Assembly (NCBI GenBank): GCA_020631405.1
Contig: JAHDHH010000004.1
Location: forward strand, 1 to 64,000
Length of the DNA: 64,000 bases
Origin: Saprospiraceae bacterium
GTDB taxonomy: Bacteria > Bacteroidota > Bacteroidia > Chitinophagales > Saprospiraceae
Reading direction: 5' to 3'
This document shows positions 1-8,206 of the stretch, one piece after another; positions within the stretch are counted from its first letter, which is position 1; the number at the start of each line of letters is the position of its first letter. Position numbers and translations under genes: made by a program. Under the pieces are notes generated by a model. The model was not told where the DNA came from. It ran no database searches and saw only the letters and a list, made by a program, of their open reading frames with translations.

Positions 1-52
1 ACCCTAAGTTTAGGGAAAACCTCCATGTCTTTTTAATTTATCTTGGACACTT

Positions 53-1102
53 GTGATAAACTATATCAAAAAGAACAATTTAAAACTTCTTTTCATCATC
101 GCAGTTTTGTTTGCAAGTTGCAGTGAAGACACTCAACAAGAACTTAACTCCACAGAAATAGACTTTATTCAAGTTAATATACAAGATGTTGCTGCTGGAT
201 TTAATTCTGAGATGGCTGTTTTTAAAGATCAAAAGGAATTCGAATCTTTTCTTTATCACTACAGTAAAATGAATAAAGATTTACAATCTGACATATTGGC
301 TAACTTAAATTATTTTACAGTAAGAGATTTCTTGGATGGTGTCTATGATGAAATGGACAATTACACAATTGAGACTGAATTCCAAACTGCTGTTGAAAAC
401 TCAAAAGGATTATTGTTTTTTGAGTTAAATGAGGAAGGGTATCTAGACATTAACGAGACTGTTTTGTCCAAACATTTGGTAAGATCTTTTTTAAATGAAG
501 ATCAAATAGTAAAAGTTGGTGATCGTTATTTAAAGTATATTGACAAGTATGAGATTATAGCTGATAACACAAAGGATTTGAATAAGATAAAAAATGTAGA
601 AGAAATGATCAATTCTAATTTAAAGTTTACAAAAGTTTGGGACTATATTGGAAACAGTGATTTGAAGTGGGGTGATTTAGGAGATACATTTATTTATCAG
701 GCGATAAATAATAATAGTGGGTGTAAAAACGACAGAATGGTGATTGCTGAATTAAAATTGTTCGCAAGTCAGAATGGCTCTATTTCTACATTAATGGGAG
801 AATTAGACTTTAGAGGAAGAAGAAAAACTTTTCTTTGTGGGTGGCGTAATTATAAAACAGATATTACATGGCAGAATATTGATTGTGTAATAAACTTCAG
901 AACATCTTCAACTTCTAGTGTTCAATCATTTAATTGGATTCCGTTAGATGGTAATGCAACCAATACATATGGAATAGAAATTGACGAGACATTTTTTGGT
1001 CAGTTGGGTAGTTCGTCTGGTTGGGATGCAGAATGGGACCAAAAACAACTAGAAGTAACAACAACAGGAATGGCAGGAGATTGGTTGATAGTTAATGATT
1101 AG
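53..1102 (+). CDS. Putative lipoprotein of unknown function
   Basis: I do not recognise this 349-residue protein. It starts with GTG; the frame is open back to a TAG at 11-13 and no ATG lies upstream. The N-terminus is Lys-rich, then a hydrophobic stretch ending LLFIIAVLFASC, a plausible lipoprotein signal with Cys23 as the lipidated residue, followed by acidic residues (SED), as often seen in surface-exposed Bacteroidota lipoproteins. The rest is hydrophilic with no motif I can name. The next gene begins 11 bp after its stop, so the two are probably cotranscribed. The region looks AT-richer than its neighbours (by eye only). Confidence 0.6.
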   Translation: MINYIKKNNLKLLFIIAVLFASCSEDTQQELNSTEIDFIQVNIQDVAAGFNSEMAVFKDQKEFESFLYHYSKMNKDLQSDILANLNYFTVRDFLDGVYDEMDNYTIETEFQTAVENSKGLLFFELNEEGYLDINETVLSKHLVRSFLNEDQIVKVGDRYLKYIDKYEIIADNTKDLNKIKNVEEMINSNLKFTKVWDYIGNSDLKWGDLGDTFIYQAINNNSGCKNDRMVIAELKLFASQNGSISTLMGELDFRGRRKTFLCGWRNYKTDITWQNIDCVINFRTSSTSSVQSFNWIPLDGNATNTYGIEIDETFFGQLGSSSGWDAEWDQKQLEVTTTGMAGDWLIVND

Positions 1103-1113
1103 GTAAAATTTAG

Positions 1114-1779
1114 ATGAAATATAGCTTTTTAATATTTATATGTTCTTTAATCTTTCTAACAAAATCTTTTGGTCAATCGGTTATAGAGGAATCAATTAAA
1201 AAGGAAAGAATCCAACCTAACCAATTAGAGTTAAGGTCTGGTCTACTTGTTTTTGATCTTTTCGAGCAAGAAGGTATACTGTATGAAGGCGACTTTCGTA
1301 GTTACTTTCTTTCTGTTGATGTTATGTATCAACGATCACTTTTTATAACAGATCAACTTGCAGTTAATTTAGGGGGAGGATACAGTTACTTTTATACTAT
1401 TTCTCCTGGTGGAAATTTGTTGTCGCCTCCACCTGGTACTGATTACGCAAGAGATTGGAAGCAGAATTTTTCTAACATAAAGATGATCTTAGGTCTCAGG
1501 TATCAACCAATTGATACAAAGAATATCTTCAATCTAGACTTTAATGGATATTATTTAATAAACAAGGTTGTCCATAATAGAGACTATAGCAGACGATTTT
1601 TTGCCACTATAGACTTGTCTTATCAGAGGCTTATAAAAGAGAATATTGGATTTCTTGTCTACATGCCTATAGGAATCAAGCCTCCTTTTGAAGCAACCTA
1701 TGCTTTAGTAGGTGACCCTTTCATTTCTCCTTGGATTGGGATTAGTGGTCTTGGTGTAGGTTTGACGTATTATTGGTAG
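1114..1779 (+). CDS. Putative outer-membrane beta-barrel protein
   Basis: A 221-residue protein with a clear signal peptide (MKYSFLIFICSLIFLTKSFG) and Gln as the probable first mature residue. The remainder alternates polar and aromatic/hydrophobic residues in strand-like segments and ends in YYW, a terminal aromatic typical of outer-membrane barrels. No enzymatic motif is visible. It lies 11 bp behind the lipoprotein gene and is followed by a strong terminator, so the two form one transcription unit; a barrel plus its lipoprotein partner is possible but is inference. Confidence 0.55.
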   Translation: MKYSFLIFICSLIFLTKSFGQSVIEESIKKERIQPNQLELRSGLLVFDLFEQEGILYEGDFRSYFLSVDVMYQRSLFITDQLAVNLGGGYSYFYTISPGGNLLSPPPGTDYARDWKQNFSNIKMILGLRYQPIDTKNIFNLDFNGYYLINKVVHNRDYSRRFFATIDLSYQRLIKENIGFLVYMPIGIKPPFEATYALVGDPFISPWIGISGLGVGLTYYW

Positions 1780-1807
1780 CAAATACACAGATTTATAATA
1801 AAGACAA

Positions 1808-1842
1808 CCTCTTTTCTTCCGTGGAAAAGAGGCTGACTTTTA
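1808..1842 (+). terminator. Rho-independent terminator
   Basis: Perfect 9-bp inverted repeat CCTCTTTTC (1808-1816) and GAAAAGAGG (1824-1832) with a 7-base loop, followed by a T-rich stretch. It closes the two-gene unit 53-1779 and insulates the sulfur operon that follows. Confidence 0.8.
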
Positions 1843-1892
1843 TTTACCATTTAAAGAAAAGCTAAATCTTTTACAATGCAAACACTCAAACA

Positions 1893-1924
1893 CTTGAACA
1901 ATTGTTAAAATGTTTGTATGTTTG
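1893..1924 (+). promoter_or_regulatory. Bacteroidota-type promoter of the sulfur operon
   Basis: A -7 element TATGTTTG (1917-1924, consensus TAnnTTTG) is preceded by TTG (1894-1896) at a 20-base spacing, the expected -33/-7 geometry. The ATG at 1929 lies only 4 bases after the -7 box, so transcription should start at or next to the start codon. CAAACA (1887-1892) and TGTTTG (1911-1916) form an inverted repeat overlapping the promoter, a reasonable site for autoregulation by the ArsR-type protein. Confidence 0.65.
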
Positions 1925-1928
1925 TACT

Positions 1929-2240
1929 ATGAAAGCGACATCAAGGCAATTTACAGCAAAAACGTTAGAGAAGGTAGCAAAGGTCCTCAAGACAATAGCA
2001 CATCCAGTAAAGCTAGAAATACTAGAAGTGCTAGAAAGTAAAGAGCCCTTGGATGTAAGTACTATTTGTAATGAGATTGCCTCACCATGTGAGATTTCTA
2101 TGATGTCCCATCACTTAAGCAAGATGAAGGACAATGGCATATTAGTCAGTGAGAAGCGGGGTAAGCAAGTCTATTATAGCATTGCTGATAGGTCACTACT
2201 ACACATCTTTGATTGTATGGAAAACTGCAAATTGCTGTAA
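1929..2240 (+). CDS. ArsR/SmtB-family regulator, probable sulfide/persulfide sensor
   Basis: A 103-residue winged-helix repressor. The helix-turn-helix lies around residues 43-70 (ICNEIASPCEISMMSHHLSK) with the beta-wing at 73-85. I chose ATG 1929 rather than the in-frame ATG at 1902, because 1902 lies inside the promoter, upstream of the -7 box. It has four cysteines: C47 and C54 in the DNA-binding region and C96 and C100 at the C-terminus. Members of the BigR/SqrR branch sense persulfides by forming a disulfide/tetrasulfide between two Cys; that this protein does so is inferred from the Cys and the operon. Its TAA shares its last A with the ATG of the next gene, so translation is coupled. 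Confidence 0.85.
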   Translation: MKATSRQFTAKTLEKVAKVLKTIAHPVKLEILEVLESKEPLDVSTICNEIASPCEISMMSHHLSKMKDNGILVSEKRGKQVYYSIADRSLLHIFDCMENCKLL

Positions 2241-3943
2241 TGGAAAAGTTGATACCAAGTCTACAGTGGATTAAAGCTTACAACCCTGCTAACCTCAGAG
2301 GAGATGTGATTGCAGGACTTACAGTGGGTGTCATGCTGATCCCTCAAGGTATGGCTTATGCTATGCTGGCAGGGTTGCCACCAATTTATGGCTTATATGC
2401 CTCTATAGTGCCTCTAATAGTCTATGCCCTACTTGGTACTAGCCGACAACTTGCAGTAGGTCCAGTAGCGATGGTATCACTCTTGGTAGCAAGTGGTGTA
2501 GGTCTGATTGCAGAAGGTGGTACGTCAGAGTATATCTCGGCAGCAATACTGCTGGCATTTATGGTAGGAGCAATTCAGTTTCTTTTAGGGGCATTTAGGT
2601 TAGGCTTCTTAGTCAACCTGCTTTCTCATCCTGTCATTGCAGCTTTTACTTCAGGTGCAGCTATCCTTATTGCTGTCAGTCAACTGAAGCATCTTTTTGG
2701 TATTCATATAGAGACAGGACAACTCCACAAGTCCATACTAAGTATCATCGAGAATATTGGAAATACTAACCTGCCCACGCTTGCCATAGGCTTGACAGCA
2801 ATAGTGAGCATCGTCTTATTAAAGCAATTACATAAGACAATACCAACGCCACTCATTGTGGTAATTCTCGGTACTCTAGCAGTCTATACCTTCAACCTAG
2901 ATGCTCTAGGTGTCAAGACTATTGGAGAGGTGCCGAGTGGATTGCCAATCTTCGAATTGCCAACATTTTCTTCATCAGCTATTTTGACACTCTTGCCGTT
3001 GGCGTTAGCAATCTCCTTTATTAGTTTTATGGAGTCCTTTGCAGTGGCGACAGTCATACAGAAGAAGCATCAAGACTACCAAGTCGATGCAAATCAAGAA
3101 CTCAGAGCCTTGGGCCTAGCAAATGTTGTAGGATCATTCTTTCAGTCATATACGGTGACAGGTGGATTTTCACGATCAGCTGTCAACAATGATGCAGGAG
3201 CGAAGACAGGCCTAGCATCCATTATTAGTGCTCTGATCATCGTGGTCACCCTGCTCTTTTTGACCCAGTATTTCGAATTGTTACCCAATGCAGTGCTTGC
3301 CGCTATTATTATGGTGGCAGTCTATGGCTTGATAGACATTAAAGAGGCAAAACACCTCTATCACAGTGATAAGTTGGATTTCTACTCATTTATTATCACA
3401 GCGCTATCTACACTATTTATTGGTATAGAAGAAGGTATACTAATCGGTACAATCTTTTCAATAGGTCTTATTATGTATAAGATCTCATACCCACATATTG
3501 CAAAAATGGGCTTGGTCCCAGATACTAACGAATTCAGAAACACCAAGAGATTCGAGAGCTTGGAGACCTTTGACACCTTACTAATTGTCCGATTTGATGC
3601 ACAGATATTTTATGCAAATGTCAAAAGCTTAAAATCATATATTTTGGACAACATCAATGAACACACAGAAGGTGTAATCCTAGAAGCCAGTGTAGTAACC
3701 AATGTCGATTCAACAGGTGTGGACGTACTCAAGGAAATAGCAAAAACACTAAGGTCTAAGCAAATCAAATTTGTCATCACTGACGTCAAAGGACCGGTCA
3801 GAGATGTATTTCATAGAAATCATATTGATAAAGATAAGCATAACCTGCATTTTGAATTAACAACAATGGATGCAGTAAACTTAATTTTGAATAACAAAAC
3901 ATCAGGAAAAGAAAACATCATATTACAAACATCAGAAGCATGA
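2240..3943 (+). CDS. SulP-family anion transporter with STAS domain
   Basis: A 567-residue polytopic membrane protein of the SulP (SLC26) family. The N-terminus carries the family signature (AGLTVGVMLIPQGMAYAMLA), followed by about a dozen hydrophobic segments and a cytoplasmic STAS domain from about residue 450 with the DSTG loop. ATG 2240 overlaps the regulator's stop (TAATG) and is preferred over an in-frame ATG at 2213 inside that gene. Its own stop overlaps the next ATG (ATGA). SulP proteins carry sulfate, bicarbonate or other anions; sitting between a sulfur-type regulator and a persulfide dioxygenase, sulfate, sulfite or thiosulfate is the likely substrate, direction unknown. Confidence 0.9.
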   Translation: MEKLIPSLQWIKAYNPANLRGDVIAGLTVGVMLIPQGMAYAMLAGLPPIYGLYASIVPLIVYALLGTSRQLAVGPVAMVSLLVASGVGLIAEGGTSEYISAAILLAFMVGAIQFLLGAFRLGFLVNLLSHPVIAAFTSGAAILIAVSQLKHLFGIHIETGQLHKSILSIIENIGNTNLPTLAIGLTAIVSIVLLKQLHKTIPTPLIVVILGTLAVYTFNLDALGVKTIGEVPSGLPIFELPTFSSSAILTLLPLALAISFISFMESFAVATVIQKKHQDYQVDANQELRALGLANVVGSFFQSYTVTGGFSRSAVNNDAGAKTGLASIISALIIVVTLLFLTQYFELLPNAVLAAIIMVAVYGLIDIKEAKHLYHSDKLDFYSFIITALSTLFIGIEEGILIGTIFSIGLIMYKISYPHIAKMGLVPDTNEFRNTKRFESLETFDTLLIVRFDAQIFYANVKSLKSYILDNINEHTEGVILEASVVTNVDSTGVDVLKEIAKTLRSKQIKFVITDVKGPVRDVFHRNHIDKDKHNLHFELTTMDAVNLILNNKTSGKENIILQTSEA

Positions 3944-5349
3944 AGATAGAACAGATTTATACCGGTTGTTTGGCGCAAGGAGCATACTATATCAGTAGTA
4001 ATGGTGAAGCGGCAATCATTGACCCACTCAGAGAGGTCAATCAATACGTAGCAAGAGCAGAAGCAGACAATGTGAAGATTAAGTACATCTTTGAGACCCA
4101 CTTTCACGCAGACTTTGTGAGTGGACACGTGACATTGGCAGAAAAGACAGGAGCAACCATAGTCTATGGACCAAATGCCCAGACTAAGTTTGATTCGCAT
4201 ATTGCCAGTGATGGGGAGATATTCACGATTGGTAATCTAACAATCAAGGCACTCCACACACCAGGACATACCATGGAAAGCACAACATACTTACTCTTAG
4301 ATGAAGAAGGGAAGGAACATGCCATCTTCACCGGAGATACGTTATTTCTCGGAGATGTGGGTAGACCAGACCTAGCACAGAAAGCAGCTGATATCACACA
4401 AGAAGACTTGGCAGCAATACTTTTCGATAGTCTGAGAACTAAGATTATGCCTCTACCTGATGCGATCACTGTGTATCCAGCGCATGGTGCTGGAAGTGCT
4501 TGCGGTAAGAATATGATGAAGGAGACGGTAGATACCCTAGGTAATCAAAAACAAATGAACTATGCTCTGAGAGCAGATATGACCAAAGAGGAGTTTGTCA
4601 AAGAAGTCACTGATGGTCTGATGCCACCTCCGAAGTACTTTCCACTCAATGTGAAAATGAATAAAGAAGGCTACGAAAGCATAGACACAGTTATAGAGTC
4701 AGGGATGAAGGCACTCTCTCCAAGAGAGTTCGAAGTCGTAGCTACGGAGACAGAAGCGCTGATGTTAGATGTCAGAAAGCCTCAAGAATTTACGCAAGGA
4801 CATGTACCGAACAGTATTTTTATCGGCCTAGATGGGAGTTTTGCACCATGGGTGGGAGAGTTGATCGTAGACGTTAAGCAACCGATCATCCTCATTGCAC
4901 CAGAAGGGAGAGAAGAAGAGGCCATCACAAGACTATCAAGAGTAGGCTTTGACAATACTATAGGTTACCTCAAGGGAGGTTTTGAAGCATGGAAATCATC
5001 AGGTATGCCTATAGAAACCATCGAGTCAGTGCCTGCGTCACAGTTAGATGAGCAATATGAAGACTATGCAGATAGGATATTCGATGCTAGAAAGGAGGGA
5101 GAATATCTTTCTGAGCATATCAATAGAGCTAAGCATACTCCGCTAGGTAATATCAATGCTCATCTTTCAGAATTTCCAAAAGAAGGCAAGTTCTTTATTC
5201 ATTGTGCCGGTGGCTATCGCTCTGTGATTGCATCTTCTATTTTAAAGTCAAGAGGCATTCATAATATGATAGACGTGCAAGGAGGCTTTAAGGCAATCAA
5301 AGAAACCAAGCTTCCACTTACCGACTATGTCTGTCCATCAACATTATAA
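3940..5349 (+). CDS. ETHE1-like persulfide dioxygenase fused to two rhodanese domains
   Basis: A 469-residue metallo-beta-lactamase-fold protein. Residues 1-245 hold HFHADFVSGH (H54, H56, D58, H63), H110 (HTPGH), D133 and H182, the iron-binding pattern of ETHE1/Blh persulfide dioxygenases, which oxidise glutathione or other persulfides to sulfite. Two rhodanese domains follow (about 260-355 and 370-465). The second has the catalytic loop HCAGGYRS with C422; the first has no Cys at the matching loop (IAPEGREE) and is probably structural. Such fusions link persulfide oxidation to sulfur transfer (thiosulfate formation). Its start overlaps the SulP stop by 4 bp and the methyltransferase starts 5 bp downstream. 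Confidence 0.9.
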   Translation: MKIEQIYTGCLAQGAYYISSNGEAAIIDPLREVNQYVARAEADNVKIKYIFETHFHADFVSGHVTLAEKTGATIVYGPNAQTKFDSHIASDGEIFTIGNLTIKALHTPGHTMESTTYLLLDEEGKEHAIFTGDTLFLGDVGRPDLAQKAADITQEDLAAILFDSLRTKIMPLPDAITVYPAHGAGSACGKNMMKETVDTLGNQKQMNYALRADMTKEEFVKEVTDGLMPPPKYFPLNVKMNKEGYESIDTVIESGMKALSPREFEVVATETEALMLDVRKPQEFTQGHVPNSIFIGLDGSFAPWVGELIVDVKQPIILIAPEGREEEAITRLSRVGFDNTIGYLKGGFEAWKSSGMPIETIESVPASQLDEQYEDYADRIFDARKEGEYLSEHINRAKHTPLGNINAHLSEFPKEGKFFIHCAGGYRSVIASSILKSRGIHNMIDVQGGFKAIKETKLPLTDYVCPSTL

Positions 5350-5354
5350 TTGTA

Positions 5355-5972
5355 GTGAGTAAGTTACAACAACATTGGGAGACGGTATTTAAAACTAAGG
5401 ATACTACACAAGTAAGCTGGTACCAAGAAGTGCCATCTACAAGTCTAGAATTAGTAAATACTTATGCAAGGGGTAAAGACACAACAATACTCGACGTTGG
5501 TGGTGGAGATAGCCACCTACCTCATAGCTTGGTAGAATTGGGATACACTGATATCACAGTACTCGATATTTCAAAAGCAGCTCTTTCTCTCAGTAAATCA
5601 AAATTTATTGAGAGTAGTTCTGTGAAGTACGTCAATACAGACATCCTAGAATACCAATCGAACCAAACAATAGAGGTTTGGCATGATCGAGCAGTCTTTC
5701 ACTTTCTTTCTAAGGATTCAGAAAAACTTAGATACAAGCAAAAGGCTATTGAGTACTTGCAAGATGATGGTGTATTACTCCTAGCTACATTTTATAAGGC
5801 CGGAGGCCCGACTATGTGCAGTGGTCTTGAGGTCTGTAGACATGATCAGGAGAGTATTCTGGCGCTGTTTGCTCCAGAGTTTGAAATAATAATAAGTTTT
5901 GTAGAAAAGCACATCACTCCCTCAGATAAGGAGCAAGTGTTTATTTGGAATGTATTAAAAAAGAAAAAATAA
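5355..5972 (+). CDS. Class I SAM-dependent methyltransferase
   Basis: A 205-residue protein with a Rossmann methyltransferase fold: motif I is ILDVGGGDSHLP (about residue 43) and the acidic motif II follows at VLDISKAAL. It starts with GTG 5 bp after the dioxygenase stop, and its TAA overlaps the next ATG (TAATG), so it belongs to the sulfur operon. The substrate cannot be read from the sequence. Given its neighbours, a small thiol or sulfide-derived acceptor is possible, but this is inference only. Confidence 0.75.
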   Translation: MSKLQQHWETVFKTKDTTQVSWYQEVPSTSLELVNTYARGKDTTILDVGGGDSHLPHSLVELGYTDITVLDISKAALSLSKSKFIESSSVKYVNTDILEYQSNQTIEVWHDRAVFHFLSKDSEKLRYKQKAIEYLQDDGVLLLATFYKAGGPTMCSGLEVCRHDQESILALFAPEFEIIISFVEKHITPSDKEQVFIWNVLKKKK

Positions 5973-6529
5973 TGATAGAAATGATTTCGCAACCGTGGCC
6001 ATGGTATGTATCTGGTCCTATGATTGCATTGGTTATGTTTCTCTTACTCTGGGCAGGAGGGAGTTTTGGTGTGAGTTCTACGTTAAGGACAATGTGTGCA
6101 ATTGGAGGAGCAGGTAAGCAAGCCGCATTTTTTAATTTTGACTGGAAGAGTCAAATCTGGAACCTCATCTTCGTTGGAGGAGCAGTGATTGGTGGATATA
6201 TCGCTAGTACGGTATTAGCTAGCCCAGATAACTTGGCACTTTCACAAGCTACTATTTCAGATCTGGAGGCTCTAAATATACCTTTTGATGGGGGCTTAGC
6301 ACCAGAGGCATTCTTTAGTTGGGAGGCTCTCACGACAGTCAGAGGTTTGATTATCCTAGTACTCGGCGGATTTATGATTGGTTTTGGCACTAGGTGGGCA
6401 GGAGGCTGCACATCAGGTCACGCCATTAGTGGGTTATCCAACTTACAATTGCCATCATTGATAGCAGTCATAGGCTTCTTTATTGGAGGCTTGGTCATGA
6501 CTCACCTCTTATTTCCAATCATCTTTTAA
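5972..6529 (+). CDS. YeeE/YedE-family transporter subunit, N-terminal half type
   Basis: A 185-residue membrane protein with about four to five hydrophobic segments and the family hallmark GGCTSGHAISG (Cys plus Gly-rich loop). Full-length YeeE (TsuA) is a thiosulfate uptake channel whose conserved Cys bind the substrate; here the family is split into two half-size proteins encoded side by side, a common arrangement. ATG 5972 overlaps the methyltransferase stop and is preferred over 5945. The partner starts 14 bp downstream. Confidence 0.85.
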   Translation: MIEMISQPWPWYVSGPMIALVMFLLLWAGGSFGVSSTLRTMCAIGGAGKQAAFFNFDWKSQIWNLIFVGGAVIGGYIASTVLASPDNLALSQATISDLEALNIPFDGGLAPEAFFSWEALTTVRGLIILVLGGFMIGFGTRWAGGCTSGHAISGLSNLQLPSLIAVIGFFIGGLVMTHLLFPIIF

Positions 6530-6543
6530 AAACAAGAAGTAAC

Positions 6544-6957
6544 ATGAAGTATCTAAAATATTTAGCAATAGGCATTCTGTTTGGTATTATTATGACTAAG
6601 TCAGAAGCCATCAGTTGGTATAGAATTCAAGAGATGTTCAGGTTTCAAGCTTTTCATATGTATGGGATCATTGGGTCTGCACTAGCTGTTGGAGTCATAG
6701 CAACTCAATTGATCAAACGTTTGCAAATGAAAACCATGCAAGGTGAGCCAATTGATATCAAAGACAAATCCATGAGCATTCCAAGATACCTCTTTGGAGG
6801 GATAATCTTTGGCCTAGGCTGGGCACTAACGGGGGCATGTCCTGGTCCAATGTTCACTCTAATTGGCAACGGGTATAGTGTCGTGATCGTCTTGATTCTT
6901 GGTGCTATGCTAGGCACCTATGTATATGGTTTGCTCAGAGATCGATTGCCACATTAA
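6544..6957 (+). CDS. YeeE/YedE-family transporter subunit, C-terminal half type
   Basis: A 137-residue membrane protein with about four hydrophobic segments and the second family hallmark GWALTGACPGPMF (conserved Cys in a re-entrant loop). Together with the preceding gene it would reconstitute a complete YeeE/YedE pore for thiosulfate or another reduced sulfur species. It is the last gene of the sulfur operon; I see no convincing intrinsic terminator before the next gene at 7049. Confidence 0.85.
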   Translation: MKYLKYLAIGILFGIIMTKSEAISWYRIQEMFRFQAFHMYGIIGSALAVGVIATQLIKRLQMKTMQGEPIDIKDKSMSIPRYLFGGIIFGLGWALTGACPGPMFTLIGNGYSVVIVLILGAMLGTYVYGLLRDRLPH

Positions 6958-7013
6958 GTTTGATGTTATATTCAAGTAAATACTACCGTATTATATAAGT
7001 AGCCTGCTTTGAG

Positions 7014-7021
7014 TATATTTG
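7014..7021 (+). promoter_or_regulatory. Candidate -7 element TATATTTG
   Basis: Exact match to TAnnTTTG, 27 bases upstream of the ATG at 7049. No TTG/TTTG at 19-21 bases upstream, so only half of the consensus is present. Confidence 0.4.
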
Positions 7022-7048
7022 AGTAATTAAAGAACAAATAGGTTCAAT

Positions 7049-8206
7049 ATGAATTACTTAATTCAAAGTATTGTAATAAAATTGACCATAGTGGTATCGC
7101 TTTTAGGATTTGCAATGTGTGGATTTTCGCAAAATTATTTTACGGGAGAACTATTCGAAGCTTATGAATGGGACATTGAGTCTCTCAATACCTTGGAAAT
7201 GGAGCTACAGTATGATATAGTACTAAGAAGAAGATTATTATCTAAAAAGGAAAAAGCCTTAGGAAAAGTCTTTAAGGAAAATAAGCAGTTTTATGATGAG
7301 GTAGTCATTAAAAAAAATTCAAAACCAGAAGTCATAAAAATCTCAGACAACATACTTAAGATAAGGTTCGATAAGAAAGAGGATTTCGTTTTAATGTTTG
7401 GTCCAAACGATGAAGACGATGAAAACTATTCAGTAGTAGTCAATGAAATGAAAGGTGAGAAAGGTGTAACTAATTATCAAGGACTACCCTATAGAGTATT
7501 GAATGGACCAAGACTTATCATTGGTAAAATCAAAAAGAAGAAATTACCACCAGCAAGGACTACAGAATTAGTTTCTGTCTGGGAAGGAAACGGTTCTGGG
7601 CTGATTATAGATGGAGAAGGATATGTAGTTACTAGCTACCATGTTATTGAAGATGCTAATGAAATATCGATTCAAATGCCATCCAATGGCGCTAAAGACC
7701 TCAAGGCAAAAGTTGTTATAAAAGACAAAGAGAATGATCTAGCAATTTTAAAAATAGTTGATTCTGAATATCAACCTCTAGAGTCTATTAAGTATTCAAT
7801 CGCCACAGAAAATGCAGACGTGGGTACAGATGTATTTACACTGGGTTATCCAATGGCTTTAGCAAAAATGGGAACAGAGGTCAAGTTTACAGAAGGCAGT
7901 ATTAGTTCTAAGACAGGGTATGAAGATGATGTTAGCAACTATCAGATATCAGTACCGGTACAAGCAGGTAATTCAGGAGGACCACTATTCGATTATGATG
8001 GAAACCTTGTTGGTATTATCAATGCAAAGATTGTAGGAGCTGCTGTGGATAACGTAAGTTATGCTATTAAGACAGCATATCTTTTAACTTTGATCGATTC
8101 TTCAAAAGACGAAATTACCCCACCTAAACATGACATGTCAGGCATGGAACTAAAATCTCTAATAAAGATGGTGGATGATTATGTTGTGATGATAAAAGTA
8201 AAGTAA
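7049..8206 (+). CDS. Secreted trypsin-like serine protease (HtrA-type catalytic domain, no PDZ)
   Basis: A 385-residue protein with a signal peptide ending GFS before Gln29, an N-terminal region of about 140 residues that I do not recognise, and a trypsin-like domain from about residue 175. The catalytic triad is visible: H198 (TSYHVIED), D230 (ENDLAILKI) and S309 (QAGNSGGPLF). No PDZ domain follows, unlike the DegP/DegQ-like protein at 61713. It probably acts in the periplasm. Its stop codon directly abuts the stop of oxyR on the other strand. Confidence 0.8.
   Translation: MNYLIQSIVIKLTIVVSLLGFAMCGFSQNYFTGELFEAYEWDIESLNTLEMELQYDIVLRRRLLSKKEKALGKVFKENKQFYDEVVIKKNSKPEVIKISDNILKIRFDKKEDFVLMFGPNDEDDENYSVVVNEMKGEKGVTNYQGLPYRVLNGPRLIIGKIKKKKLPPARTTELVSVWEGNGSGLIIDGEGYVVTSYHVIEDANEISIQMPSNGAKDLKAKVVIKDKENDLAILKIVDSEYQPLESIKYSIATENADVGTDVFTLGYPMALAKMGTEVKFTEGSISSKTGYEDDVSNYQISVPVQAGNSGGPLFDYDGNLVGIINAKIVGAAVDNVSYAIKTAYLLTLIDSSKDEITPPKHDMSGMELKSLIKMVDDYVVMIKVK

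Noticed and set aside
2-15. CCCTAA-GT-TTAGGG palindrome at the left edge, similar to a telomere unit or a terminator stem
   Set aside because: Only one unit, no T-run behind it, and the context is a bacterial chromosome; a short chance palindrome is the best explanation.
3820-4469. Open frames opposite the SulP/dioxygenase genes
   Set aside because: They lie wholly antisense to strongly conserved domains, have no promoter element and unnatural composition; shadows of the real genes.
5972-6957. Two half-length YeeE/YedE genes read as one gene broken by a frameshift
   Set aside because: Each half has its own start and stop with a 14-bp gap and its own family hallmark; split YeeE/YedE pairs are a known normal form.
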